DNA of 64,000 nucleotides from Piscicola geometra (Eukaryota; Annelida; Clitellata; Hirudinida; Piscicolidae), in NCBI GenBank assembly GCA_943735955.1, contig OX030959.1:4603741-4667740 (forward strand), given 5' to 3'. Shown here piece after piece: positions 47,001 to 57,200 of this stretch; the first letter of the stretch is position 1, and the number at the start of each line of letters is the position of its first letter. The notes beneath the pieces are model-generated. The model worked only from the letters and a program-made list of their open reading frames with translations. It made no database searches and was not told where the DNA came from. Both the position numbers and the translations under genes were made by a program.

Positions 47001-50000
47001 GACCATGAAAGAGTACAAGATAGATGGACTGTTTCTGGTTGAAACTTGGCATGATCCTGAGTCAGTCTGTATCAGCCGACTGCGGCAGGAGGGCTTGGTA
47101 GTGGTCGAAAGATCAAGGCCTAGACTCTCCAATACAGTAAACACGCTGCATACAAACCACGGGGGAGTTGCAGTCGTGGCTGACTCTGGATTCCAGGTTG
47201 CACCATTGGACACAGAAGTTCAGTCCTCAACTCTTGAGCATCTTTGTGTCAGAATCACTTCTGGTTCAAGGGCAGTCATTGGTTTAGTTGTTTATCGAAC
47301 AGGTTATGCTTCTAGCGTGTTCTTCAAGGATTTCAATGAAATCATGAGCACCTTGGCCACATACAGTGAAGAAGTATTAATCCTGGGAGATTTCAACTTC
47401 CACCTTGAAAATCCAAGTGATAACGATACTCAGACGTTTCAGAATATCCTGAGCTCTCATGGTTTCCAGTCATCAGTCAACCAACCAACCCATAGTCAGG
47501 GAGGGTGGCTTGATGTTGTTGCCTCGAGAAAGAGTCTTGATGTTGACTGCATTGAGGTAGGCTTCTCTGACCACAAACTGTTGGTCTGGAAGTGTCAACT
47601 GGCCAAGCCTCCTCCTGTGTACAAAATAACTTCTAGTAGACGCTGGAAACTCTTGAATAGAACAGAGTTTGCTCAACAGGTTGGATTGTCTCCACTCTCT
47701 TCTAGCACTGACCTTGATGTAGATTCAGCTGCTGACCTCTACAGCTCCACTTTGATTAGCATTCTCGATAAGTTGATTCCTCTTAAGACTGTTAGAGTAC
47801 ACCAGAGGCCTTCGGACCCTTGGTTTGACCATGAGTGTCGCGCCTCTAAACGCCTTAAGAGAAGTCTCGAGAGAAGCTACAGTAAATCAAAAAATGAGCA
47901 AGCACGTACTGCCTGGGTCAAGCAGTTGAAAGTTTACAAGAGTCTGTGCAGACGCAAGCGAGAGCAGTTCTGGAACTTGAAGCTTTCTCAGTCCAAAGGG
48001 AAGCCAGCTGACACCTGGAAACTCATCAATAGCATCGCGGGCAGAAGTAAGACGCCGTCAGTCTCAGGCATCAGTGCTGATGACTATCACGCACACCTCA
48101 CAGAGAAAGTTGCGTCGGCGAGAAGGTCAATCAATGCCCAAGATGACCCAACATTTTCATTCTGCGAGCACGGGCTCAGTTTGAATGGGTTCAGTATAGT
48201 CGACGAAGAAGAAGTAGTTAGGGCTATTCAAGGGCTTCCGAATAAGCACTGCTCGAATGACCCGGTTCCTACATGGCTGTTGAAGGAGATATCTGGAATA
48301 ATTGCTCCTTTTTTAGTGAGCTTATTCAACAGGTCTTTTTCGGCAGGCAGGGTTCCGAAGTCTTTCAAGTCGGCCTACATCACGCTATTGCTCAAGAAGC
48401 CAAGTCTTAAACTCACTGAAACTTCGTCGTACAGGCCTATTTCAAACTTGAGGGTGTTGTCCAAACTCATGGAAAGATTAGTTCTCCACAGAGTAGTCAA
48501 CTACCTCGCAGAATTTCACCTTTTCCCTCCCTTGCAGTCAGCCTACCGTCGTCATCATTCGACAGAAACTGCCATAACCAAAGTCTTTTCAGACATCGTT
48601 AGGGCAGCAGATGACGGTAAGCTTACATTGTTAGTTTTGCTTGATCTATCGGCAGCTTTCGATCTGGTAGATCACGCAACACTGCTGCGAAGACTGCACA
48701 TCTCCTATGGTTTCTCAGACTCTGCGTTAGAATGGTTTAGGGACTACTTAAACGACAGATGTTTTGACATCCGCTGTAGTGGGACAAAATCGACAATGTC
48801 GGTTTCCGCTGTAGGAGTTCCCCAAGGTTCAGTTCTTGGTCCTTTACTGTTCTCTTTGTACACTGGAGATTTGGAAAGAATAGCAGCTAGACATGAGCTC
48901 GTTTTTCATCAGTACGCTGACGACACCCAGATTTACGGTCATTGCATTAAAGGTCATCAGGCTGATCTGCAAGCAAGGGTGTCATCATGCATTGATGAAA
49001 TTGCTGCTTGGATGGGTGCCAATCAACTGAAACTTAACTCCAGCAAAACTGAAGTTATCTGGCTCTCATCCCGTCGAAACTTTACTCACACTCCCAAAGA
49101 TCCAGTTCGCATTTGTCAGAACGAGATAATTCCTTCCGATAGTGTCAGAAACCTAGGAGTCTATTTCGACAAAGATCTCACCATGACGACACACATCAAC
49201 AAGATGACTCAAACCTGCTTTGCTTCTTTACGCCAAATTCGATCCATAAGATGGTTATTGACCAAGGACTCACTGAGAACATTGGCTTCTGCTTTGGTTC
49301 TCAGTCGAATTGACTATGGCAATATCATTCTTACTGGGTTGCCAATGAAGCAGCTGCAGAAAATTCAGTCTATAATCAACACCACAGCTAGGCTCATAAC
49401 AGGTGCTAGAAAGTATGATCACATCAGCCCTGTTCTCAAGGAGCTTCACTGGCTTCGTGTTGAAAATAGAATTGAATACAAAAACATCTTGTTAATGCAC
49501 AAGTGTCTGTCTAATGAGTGCCCAGATTATTTGTCGAGTAGCATTGTCATGAGAGCAAGTCTTCCCCAGAGGGAAAGACTCAGGTCTGCTAGGTCAAGAG
49601 ATGTAGTTCCACAGAGCTACAAACTCAAGTATGCAGGTGCAAGAAGCTTTTTTGTTGCAGCGCCGACTCTTTGGAATAGTCTTCCCAATAGACTCAAATC
49701 CCCGAGCTCGACCGCGACATTCAGCCGTTCCCTGAAAACGTACTTGTTCGACCGATAACAATAACTTACAAATTTACTGCTCATTTTTCATTAATCAATT
49801 TCTTGCTTCCCAATTTCATTCTTTTTTTATATTTATACTAATGGTCAATAATAATGGTAAAATAAATAACAATAATAATAAATAATAATAATAATATAAT
49901 ATAGATATTTACTTTTTTTTCTTAAATTTATTGTTATTATCATTTAAGTTTCAATCATTAAAAAAAAATTTTTTTTTTCTATTTAAAAAAATAAATAAAT

Positions 50001-50017
50001 AAATATATATATGTATA

Positions 50018-50056
<39 letters not shown>

Positions 50057-51065
50057 ATATATATGTATATATGTGTTTATGTATATGTATGTATATATAT
50101 ATAAATGATCTCATTGTTAAATTTCAATACCTTACTTCTCCTATACTTTCCATTTATTCATCTATCATTAATATTATTATCAAATTTTCCATAACCAAGT
50201 GGTCTTGAAGCCCGTCCGGGTTTACGCCACGTTAATAATATTCGTCGTTGTATTGTATTGTATTGTATTGTTATTAGTATCATCATCATTACCATCGTCA
50301 TCATTATTCCATCATCCTCTTCCTCATCATCCTCTTCCTCATCATCCTCTTTCTCATCATCCTCTTCCTCATCATCCTCTTCTTCTTCTTCATCATCCTC
50401 ATCCTCATCATCCTTTTTCTCATCATCCTCTTCCTCATCATCCTCTTCCTCATCATCCTCTTCTTCTTCTTCATCATCCTCATCCTCATCATCCTCTTCC
50501 TCATCATCCTCTTCCTCATCATCCTCTTCCTCATCATCCTCTTCTTCATCATCCTCTTCTTCATCATCCTCTTCTTCATCATCCTCTTCTTCATCATCCT
50601 CTTCTTCATCATCCTCTTCTTCATCATCCTCTTCCTCAGCATCCTCTTCCTCATCATCCTCTTCCTCATCATCAGCATCATCATCATCATCAGCATCGCC
50701 ATTCCTCCAGAGTGAGGAGATCTTCTTGGACATGTTTGAGGACGAGTACAGAGATCTGACGGTGAGTCAGCGTCCAAATAATGCGTATCAAGCACACTTC
50801 TCTACAAAGTTCGACCTCCCTCCCCTCCTCTTCACCACCTCCACACGCCCTTTCACTACCATCACACACCCTTCCCTCACCCTCCCCCCCCCCTCCCCTC
50901 ACCCTTCCAGAACAGTCCCCTCAGGGTGGAGCACCTAACGATGGAGGCTTGCGTCATCCTGCCGCCCATCTCCACGCCCCTCACCGGCATCCACTTCTGC
51001 AAGAGGCTGCCCTGTGGCGAGGTCGAAAGGGCTCGCAAGGTGCGTCCCTCGGTGGTCGCATGGCC

Positions 51066-51097
<32 letters not shown>

Positions 51098-51110
51098 TAC
51101 CTCTACTACC

Positions 51111-51142
<32 letters not shown>

Positions 51143-51194
51143 TACCTCTGCTACCTTCATCATCATCATCATCATCATCATTACCTCTACTACC

Positions 51195-51250
<56 letters not shown>

Positions 51251-51299
51251 TACCTCTACTACCTTCATCATCATCATCATCATCATTACTTCTACTACC

Positions 51300-51334
<35 letters not shown>

Positions 51335-51350
51335 TACTTCTACTACCTTC

Positions 51351-51385
<35 letters not shown>

Positions 51386-52306
51386 TACTTCTACTACCTT
51401 CATCATCATCATCATCATCACCACCACCACGACAGGCCATCAGGGCGTTCTTCCTGATGCGTACGTTGAGCTTCCACTTGCGACACCTCGTCGACTCCTG
51501 CCTGCCCCTCACCAAACCGCACGAGTGTGTCCAGCCCGGAGACGTCCTTGACCTCAGTGAGTGGTTGATGTTGTTGTGGGTTGTTGATGTTGGAGGGGAA
51601 AGAAGGTTGATGTTGTTTGGGGTTGGTCTTGTTGTTGTGGTGTTGTCACTAGCTTTAAGAACACCTTCCTCACAGACAACAGCGACTTAATTGCTTGCAC
51701 GGTGATGCAGCCCAACAAGTAAGAACACTGTCTTCTTTCTTCCATCTATCCATCCATCCATCCATCCACCCACATTTTCTTCCATCCATCCATCCTTCTA
51801 TCCATCCTTCCATCCATCTATCCATCCATCCATCCTCCCATCCATCCATCCATCCTCTCATCCATCCATCCATCCTTCCATCCATCCATCCATCCATCCA
51901 TCCATCCATCCACCCATCCATCCATCTATCCATCCATCCATCCATCCATCCATCTATCCATCCAAGGAAGGAGAAGCGTTTCCTGGTGATCGACATCATG
52001 CAGCTCATCCTGGTCGAGCCTGACTGCAAGAAGCTGGGGTGGGGCCTCGTCAAGTTCGTCGCCTTCCTCCAGGTCGCTGCCATCGTCATCATCGTCATTA
52101 TCGCCATCATCATCATTACCATTAACATCATCAAAATGATCATCATCATCACCACCGCCACTATGCAGGACACAGAGGTGGCTGGCGACAAAGACGACAG
52201 CAGATGTCTCCAAGTGACGATCCACAAAGGCTCCTCCAGGTGCTTCACCATAATCACCATCATCATCATCACCATCAGCATCATCATCATCACCATCATC
52301 ATCACC

Positions 52307-52338
<32 letters not shown>

Positions 52339-53754
52339 CATCACCACCATCATCATCATCATCAGGTGCTTCAAGAACACTCCATCTTACTCCTCCAAAT
52401 TTCTCTTTGACGACCACATCCGCTGCATGGCGGCCAGGTGTCTGCTGCTTGTGGTTGTTGCAGCTGTTGTAGATGTTGTAGTTGTTGTTGTTGTTGTTGT
52501 TATAGTTGTAGTTGTTGTTATAGTTGTAGTTGTTGTTATAGTTGAAGTTTTTGTTATAGTTGTAGTTGTTGTTATAGTTGTAGTTGTTGTTATAGTTTTA
52601 GTTGTTGTTATAGTTGTAGTTGTTGTTATAGTTGTAGTTGTTGTTATAGTTGTAGTTGTTGTTATAGTTGTAGTTGTTGTTTTAGTTTTAGTTGTTATTT
52701 CTTACTCCTTCTCCACTCTGACAGACAACGCCTGACGAAGGGCCGCTTGAAGGCGAGACAGCGCAAGATGCACATGATCTCGAAGCTGCTCTCGTTGCCC
52801 TCCCACCCCAGCATCACCCTCTCCTCTGAAGCAGCTTCCTCCTCTTCTTCCCCCTCCTCCTCCACCTCCCCTTTCGACCTCTTCACGCCCAGCTTTCCTG
52901 GCAGGGTTCACCGCAAGAGACACGATGTCGATGGTGGGTGCTTGAGAGTAGATCTGCATTGTTCTCACTAGTTCCTCTAAAGCACATCCACACACACATA
53001 TATCTAGGCGTGCACACACACACACACAAATACGCACACACACAGACGCACACATACACACACTCACACACACACATATGCGCAGACACACTGAGGTCTT
53101 CCTACAAGGAGAGCAGGGGCACCTCAGGGAGGGACCAACTGCCTGGCTTCATGTTGTTGGCGAAGGGGGGTGAGGTGGAGAGGAGGTCTCGGAAGCTGAA
53201 GGCACGTCTCAACACCACCCCTCGACCTTCTCTCAGGACTGACCTTCCACAGGTGCTTGTGTTGCTCCCTCCCTCTTCCATGTTTTTGGAGTAGTTATCT
53301 TTCTGAGTCTTCCACTTTTATCTTGTATTGTTTGTTTTGTGTTGCATTGCATTGTTTTGCATGCGCCGTAAGTGATATGCCTCATCTACCACACACACAA
53401 ACACCACATCAGGAAGAGGAGGTGCCGAGGAGTTCCGAGAAGAAGAAGAGGATGTTTCTGACGATGGCGAGTGAGGTGCGCAAGCAGAGGTCTCAGCGGG
53501 CGACCAGTGAGGAGATGGAGATGGGCAGTCGCAAGCCTGATCCTGTCGTACACTTGTCGAAGCGCATCGACACGATGTCACTGATCGCAGTTTCTTCCAA
53601 CACAACCACTTCTACTGCCACTGCCACAAATACTGTCATCACTACCACCGCTTTAACTACCACAACCACAGCGACCACAACCACCACCAAGCAGCCTGCT
53701 TCTGCCATTCTCCATCGGGACAGCAAGCATGAGCGGACACAAAGGAAGCTATGA
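38602..53754 (+). CDS. CLEC16A: CLEC16A/ema endosomal-lysosomal trafficking protein
   Basis: Membrane-associated regulator of endosome maturation, autophagy and mitophagy (Drosophila ema). I resolve 27 exons with consistent phase: 38602-38687, 38764-38892, 39065-39198, 39912-39979, 40068-40148, 40355-40460, 40579-40620, 40740-40870, 42109-42196, 42276-42346, 42600-42650, 42740-42820, 42916-42946, 43254-43353, 43612-43712, 45163-45255, 45381-46294, 50711-50761, 50911-51039, 51436-51556, 51676-51718, 51967-52072, 52169-52239, 52366-52437, 52725-52933, 53086-53252 and 53413-53754; 1205 residues (human 1053). Diagnostic segments: [111 protein letters not shown] and [20 protein letters not shown]. 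Exon 17 carries a ~270-residue Gly/Asn/Asp-rich insertion. Despite the name, no C-type lectin fold is evident. Confidence 0.95.
39400..39535. repeat. CACTACAACACA/CACTACTACACA tandem repeat
   Basis: Interrupted 12-bp units in CLEC16A intron 3. Confidence 0.85.
39708..39800. repeat. (AATC)n tract joined to dispersed TATTTGTATAGCGCC element
   Basis: About 15 AATC units followed by CACTAATTATTTGTATAGCG and CCCTTTGCGAAGC. The non-microsatellite part matches 11800-11856. It lies in CLEC16A intron 3. Confidence 0.75.
40643..40738. repeat. (CA)n microsatellite forming CLEC16A intron 7
   Basis: About 46 CA units; the 119-bp intron is practically only this tract. Confidence 0.95.
40871..42040. repeat. 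(GGT)n-derived complex repeat forming CLEC16A intron 8
   Basis: About 1.2 kb of GGT, AGT and TGT triplets, open on both strands as poly-Val or poly-Thr. A block containing TGTGGTCGTGGTTGTTG and GTTGATGTGG occurs at about 41250-41400 and again about 360 bp further on, showing internal segmental duplication. The flanking exons join in phase if the tract is spliced out. Confidence 0.93.
42985..43252. repeat. CACCCCCTC(CCC)TCACC repeat in CLEC16A intron 13
   Basis: Pyrimidine-rich 15-18 bp units that also form a very long polypyrimidine tract running straight into the acceptor at 43253. Confidence 0.9.
43713..44135. repeat. (GT)n-type microsatellite in CLEC16A intron 15
   Basis: About 420 bp of GT repeat with CT, TT, GC and AT interruptions; the C-V-C-V frames are artefacts. 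Confidence 0.95.
44245..45115. repeat. 16-bp minisatellite CATTCATCCACCTGTT
   Basis: About 54 units, with CTGTT/CTCTT alternation and rarer variants, in CLEC16A intron 15 next to the GT tract. Confidence 0.97.
45789..45870 (+). repeat. Coding Asn-rich AAC repeats in CLEC16A exon 17
   Basis: AACAACAACACC and AATAACAACAACATCACC units encoding N-N-N-T and N-N-N-N-I-T in the in-frame insertion of exon 17. Confidence 0.8.
46680..49900 (+). mobile_element. Non-LTR retrotransposon (LINE, Jockey/CR1-like group)
   Basis: Sits in CLEC16A intron 17 (46295-50710) in the gene's sense orientation. It is defined by an endonuclease-reverse transcriptase ORF and followed by an AT-rich end with (AAT)n repeats (about 49860-49900). 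A short ATT microsatellite precedes it. No separate ORF1, LTR or confident target duplication was found, so the exact ends are uncertain and 5' truncation is possible. Confidence 0.85.
46696..49758 (+). CDS. LINE ORF2: AP-type endonuclease plus reverse transcriptase
   Basis: Uninterrupted frame of about 1020 residues from the first ATG. A basic N-terminal region ([15 protein letters not shown]) precedes an apurinic-like endonuclease domain at about residues 85-310: [48 protein letters not shown] and the terminal SDHKLLVW. The reverse transcriptase follows at about 500-790: [66 protein letters not shown] and the catalytic [14 protein letters not shown]-terminal region ([14 protein letters not shown] ... 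APTLWNSLP) is typical of Jockey/CR1/L2-type elements. The intact catalytic residues and lack of stops suggest a recent insertion. The true initiator may be further downstream. Confidence 0.9.
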   Translation: MQIYSKKFFLQFNNNNNGELSAEARATINRLGLARHRQHWHYRGRRGGKLVKERQSRHALRSHEPVVHEKVDRHKCQKSGPSVVLGLLNTRSLHNKVDDVLETMKEYKIDGLFLVETWHDPESVCISRLRQEGLVVVERSRPRLSNTVNTLHTNHGGVAVVADSGFQVAPLDTEVQSSTLEHLCVRITSGSRAVIGLVVYRTGYASSVFFKDFNEIMSTLATYSEEVLILGDFNFHLENPSDNDTQTFQNILSSHGFQSSVNQPTHSQGGWLDVVASRKSLDVDCIEVGFSDHKLLVWKCQLAKPPPVYKITSSRRWKLLNRTEFAQQVGLSPLSSSTDLDVDSAADLYSSTLISILDKLIPLKTVRVHQRPSDPWFDHECRASKRLKRSLERSYSKSKNEQARTAWVKQLKVYKSLCRRKREQFWNLKLSQSKGKPADTWKLINSIAGRSKTPSVSGISADDYHAHLTEKVASARRSINAQDDPTFSFCEHGLSLNGFSIVDEEEVVRAIQGLPNKHCSNDPVPTWLLKEISGIIAPFLVSLFNRSFSAGRVPKSFKSAYITLLLKKPSLKLTETSSYRPISNLRVLSKLMERLVLHRVVNYLAEFHLFPPLQSAYRRHHSTETAITKVFSDIVRAADDGKLTLLVLLDLSAAFDLVDHATLLRRLHISYGFSDSALEWFRDYLNDRCFDIRCSGTKSTMSVSAVGVPQGSVLGPLLFSLYTGDLERIAARHELVFHQYADDTQIYGHCIKGHQADLQARVSSCIDEIAAWMGANQLKLNSSKTEVIWLSSRRNFTHTPKDPVRICQNEIIPSDSVRNLGVYFDKDLTMTTHINKMTQTCFASLRQIRSIRWLLTKDSLRTLASALVLSRIDYGNIILTGLPMKQLQKIQSIINTTARLITGARKYDHISPVLKELHWLRVENRIEYKNILLMHKCLSNECPDYLSSSIVMRASLPQRERLRSARSRDVVPQSYKLKYAGARSFFVAAPTLWNSLPNRLKSPSSTATFSRSLKTYLFDR
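49980..50106. repeat. (TA)n/(TATG)n AT-rich microsatellite
   Basis: ATATATGTATATATA repeats downstream of the LINE within CLEC16A intron 17. Confidence 0.9.
50200..50270 (+). repeat. Dispersed SINE-like tail element, copy B
   Basis: GGTCTTGAAGCCCGTCCGGG, TTTACGCCACGTTAATAATA, TTCGTCGTTG then (TATTG)n. It is the reverse complement of 35158-35228 with one or two differences, in CLEC16A intron 17 in sense with the gene. Confidence 0.8.
50290..50700. repeat. TCATCATCCTCTTCC 15-bp repeat before CLEC16A exon 18
   Basis: Tandem 15-bp pyrimidine-rich units with CTTCTT and CCTCA variants, running into the splice acceptor at 50710. Confidence 0.93.
51064..51425. repeat. (CAT)n with TACCTCTACTACCT spacers, CLEC16A intron 19
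   Basis: Blocks of 5-18 CAT triplets separated by a conserved 12-14 bp spacer (TACCTCTACTACCT or TACTTCTACTACCT). It forms nearly all of intron 51040-51435. Confidence 0.95.
51742..51963. repeat. (CATC)n microsatellite, CLEC16A intron 21
   Basis: CATC tetramers with CTTC, CTAT and CACC interruptions, ending at the acceptor of exon 22. Confidence 0.95.
52450..52695. repeat. GTTGTTATAGTTGTA repeat, CLEC16A intron 24
   Basis: About fifteen 15-bp units (GTTGTTATAGTTGTA) preceded by GTT triplets, filling the intron 52438-52724. Confidence 0.93.
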
Positions 53755-54299
53755 GGAGTGGTGCTGAAGTTGTAGTTGTTGCTGTGTGCTCTGTAGGTAT
53801 CCATGCATCCATCCACTCCAGTCCACTTTCACCTGAGAGAACCGCCATATTTTTATGATATTATTTATCTTCTTTGAGTATAATAATAATAATATTAATA
53901 ATAATTATTATTTTTAATATACTTTGTCAACAGTATTCAGTGCTAATTTCTTAGTTTTTAGTTTCGAACTTTACAATGGGATTGTGAATTGGATGATCAC
54001 GAATGATTTACTGAGCTTACTAACTAACAGTCATTTTCTTTTTGATTTTTATGATTTTTAAATCTTATTAATCCGGCGTTTGAGTGGATTATAGGACATG
54101 TTTTACTGCAAATCGATCGCCTATAATTCATGTTTAATATTAATTTAATTCGTATCCCACTTGAACAGTGTGGATTGTTTTGAGTGGGAAGGTAACCAAA
54201 AAGTAAGTTTCAAACTGCGATGACATATTTACAATTCGTAAGGGTTCGCTTGAAAGATTAAATAGCAAACAATGACTGTTCCCTCTGACAAGACGACAA
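53755..54299. other. Convergent 3' region, CLEC16A to NR4A
   Basis: 545 bp between the CLEC16A stop (+) and the NR4A stop (-). AT-rich; contains [13 protein letters not shown] sequence near 53880-53920 and presumably both 3'UTRs. No gene seen. Confidence 0.5.
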
Positions 54300-57200
54300 T
54301 CAGTTGCTCAAGTTGGCAAAGTAGACCAGCTTTTGCAGGATGCTCCGACTCTCAGTTGAGTTTTTGTAACTCTTCGACAGGTCGGCAAACGTGGCGAGGA
54401 CAGCGCTCGTGCTGTTTCTCAGCTCGGTGAGTTTGGCGAGGGCAGCGGGCAAGAGCGAGGGACAGAGCGTCTGGTCGTGCAGGTGCTTGCGCAGGGCTTC
54501 GACGATCGTCGACTGCAGCTTGTCGACGCTGGCTGCTTCCTGGACGCCTGCTCTGTCTGTCGTGTGGCGTCGAATAAGAGTAGGAGTTGCATGCGTTAGA
54601 AAAAAATTTACTTTTTTCATACTTTATATTATCACAAATCAATTTCATTCACGCTTGCATTGACGAATTGCTGGTGACTCACGGGAGCTCATGGACAAGG
54701 CGAGAAGACAGGAGAAGGTGGAGAGGTCGAGTTGGCAGTCTTGCAGACTCTTGAAGGAAGTTGAGAAGTCGACAACGGAGTCGAGCCAAGAGAATGTGGG
54801 ATGTTTGATGTAGTGGTTGTAGTCCAGAATTGTGCCGTCGCAAAATGTTAGGCTGCTGTCGTTTGTGTCGAATCTGTCGATGATGATGCAGTGAAAGAGT
54901 TGAAGCAGGATAAACTATTTGAGTACTTTGAGTGGCATTCAAAAGAGGCGAGATTAAAATAACTTGTTTCTACTTGAAAGCGATGCGCATGACGATGAGT
55001 TCGAGAAGGGAGGCGTGGAAGAGGAGTTGTTGGTCGTGTTGGCAGAGGGAGTCGAAGCCAGGCAGGCACGTACTCCACTCCACACTCACCCGTATGCACG
55101 CCTCCAGCAGACTGCACAACAGGTCGTGGTAGGCCTGGTCACTGGCTGGTGCTTTGGTGGTGATGCCAGGAATGGCTGTGCTGAGTGGGCCGTTGAACTG
55201 TGGAGGGGACGATAACTGTTTCAGATAAATAAAACTTTGAGATTAAACGAAAAATCTTTAAAAGCTCCAAAGACGCACGTGTGTGAAGTTGAGGGTCTGC
55301 AGGTCTGGTGCGGTGTCGACATAGGCTCTGACGAGGGAGGTGATGAAGGAGGTGGGAGGAGAGAGGGAAGAGTCTCTGGCCGGAAGGAGCAGTTTGGGCT
55401 TCGAAGGCAGTCTTCCCCTACGCCCCTTCAAGAGGTCTGTTCGAACCACTGTGGCGTAGTGGTGTTCGTGTTGGGTAGTTATTGTTTTGTGATGCGCTTA
55501 ACATACAAACAAACTTATTAAGCATTTTTTCAAAATTGTAGAATCAATATTTTAAACTCATTATACAGATCAAACTACAGCCAGAGCAGTCGCCGCGAAC
55601 CTTCCTTCACCATGCCGACCGACAGACACTTTTCGAAGCGGCAGAACTGACAGCGGTTCCTCCTCCGCTTGTCGATGGGGCAGTTCTTGCCTGACAAGCA
55701 CACGTACACTGCGCCCTTTTGCACCGTTCTCTGGCAGACGAAGGGAGGGAGGAGGAGGAGGGGGGGGGGGGTGATAAGAGGCCATGATAAATATACGTTT
55801 AGTGATCATCGTTTTTCTTGTTATAAAAAAACTTCGGATTCATTGTTATTTTTGATTTTTTCTAATAAAATAATTTTATTTGCGAAGATATTCTTCACTC
55901 ATTCGATGCAAACATGTTATTTTTGAAGGTATACACTGTGTTACAAACGCAGTATAATTCTCAACAAGGGAGCTCAAAGTAGGCATGAATATCAACGGCG
56001 AGTGATAAAAATTGCAGAATAGATGGGGTGGGCGGATGAACTTTTAGACCGGGTTCTATTTCTGGAGTTTGTGAGTTACGATCCAGTGAGTTCGCCCCAT
56101 TAGATTATCATTTATCTGTGCCATTCTTTAAAGACGCCTTAATTAATTCGATTAATAAGTTGAGAGGAGAGCTTGAAAGGAATTTAGAACGGACCATAGT
56201 TTTCTTCAACTACTTTTCTGAGGTTTTTTAAAGATACGCTTAGTCGATAAAAGAGTTGCGATTAGAAACGTCCTAACAAAACCTCTGAATGGAGTAGTGC
56301 TAGACATTGAATACAAACAGAAAATAGTCTTATACTCAGACGATCTCTTAAGTAACCGAAAAAATGCATCCACAGGTAGGAAATAATCCATTAGATCCCG
56401 TGTTATTTCGGTTGTTTTAAAAATAGTTTTATAAATAATTCCCCGATGGTGCTAATGTTAATTCTCGAATGAAATATCTCCAAAATAGGCACGGCATTTG
56501 AGTTAGCAAAATGTTAATGTTCAATTATTTATATACTTTCAGGAACAGTAACGTCTTTATCAATTTTCGATCTATCTCGTCAGTGCGTTATCATTAGAGC
56601 AGTCTGACACTCATTGCCCTTGCCTTCACTAATGTCTTTTTAAATCGTCATAATCTGCTCAATACTTTATTTTTATTTCCTTAAATCACTTCTCGGCATA
56701 ACAATGGCTTGCTTACTAGAGTCCGCCATTCGTTTGGCGTGTGCTCAAACGTTAATTATCGCTAAGGTTTTTAATCCTTTTTTAAGGATTTGAACAAATA
56801 CTTTTCTATGATTTTTGATAAAATATTCATTTTTGAAAATTTCAAAAATGGTAAACAAAAAGTTGTTTTTAAATCCATAATTTTTTTTCTTTTTTAAATT
56901 TGATAGTTTATTTTTATCGATGAAGCGTGGCAGTTTTGAAATATATGTGAGTATGCCGTCACGCTCCATTAGGCTGCAAACTTTGAATGTTGCAATAAGG
57001 GAGAATGCATAAACAAGCGGTGTTCAAAACAAGAACAACAACATGAAATATCTGTGATTTGTTAGAACATCAAGACAACAATATGCAACATAAAGTGTAT
57101 ACAAAAACTACCTAAGTCATCGCCCTTATTCAATATAAAAAGTATCAACCACCACCAACCAGCATCAACCACCACCATCCACCACCAACCAGCATCTACC

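Noticed and set aside
38602..53754. C-type lectin domain implied by the CLEC16A name
   Set aside because: No lectin-fold cysteine or carbohydrate-binding motifs; the name is historical in this family.
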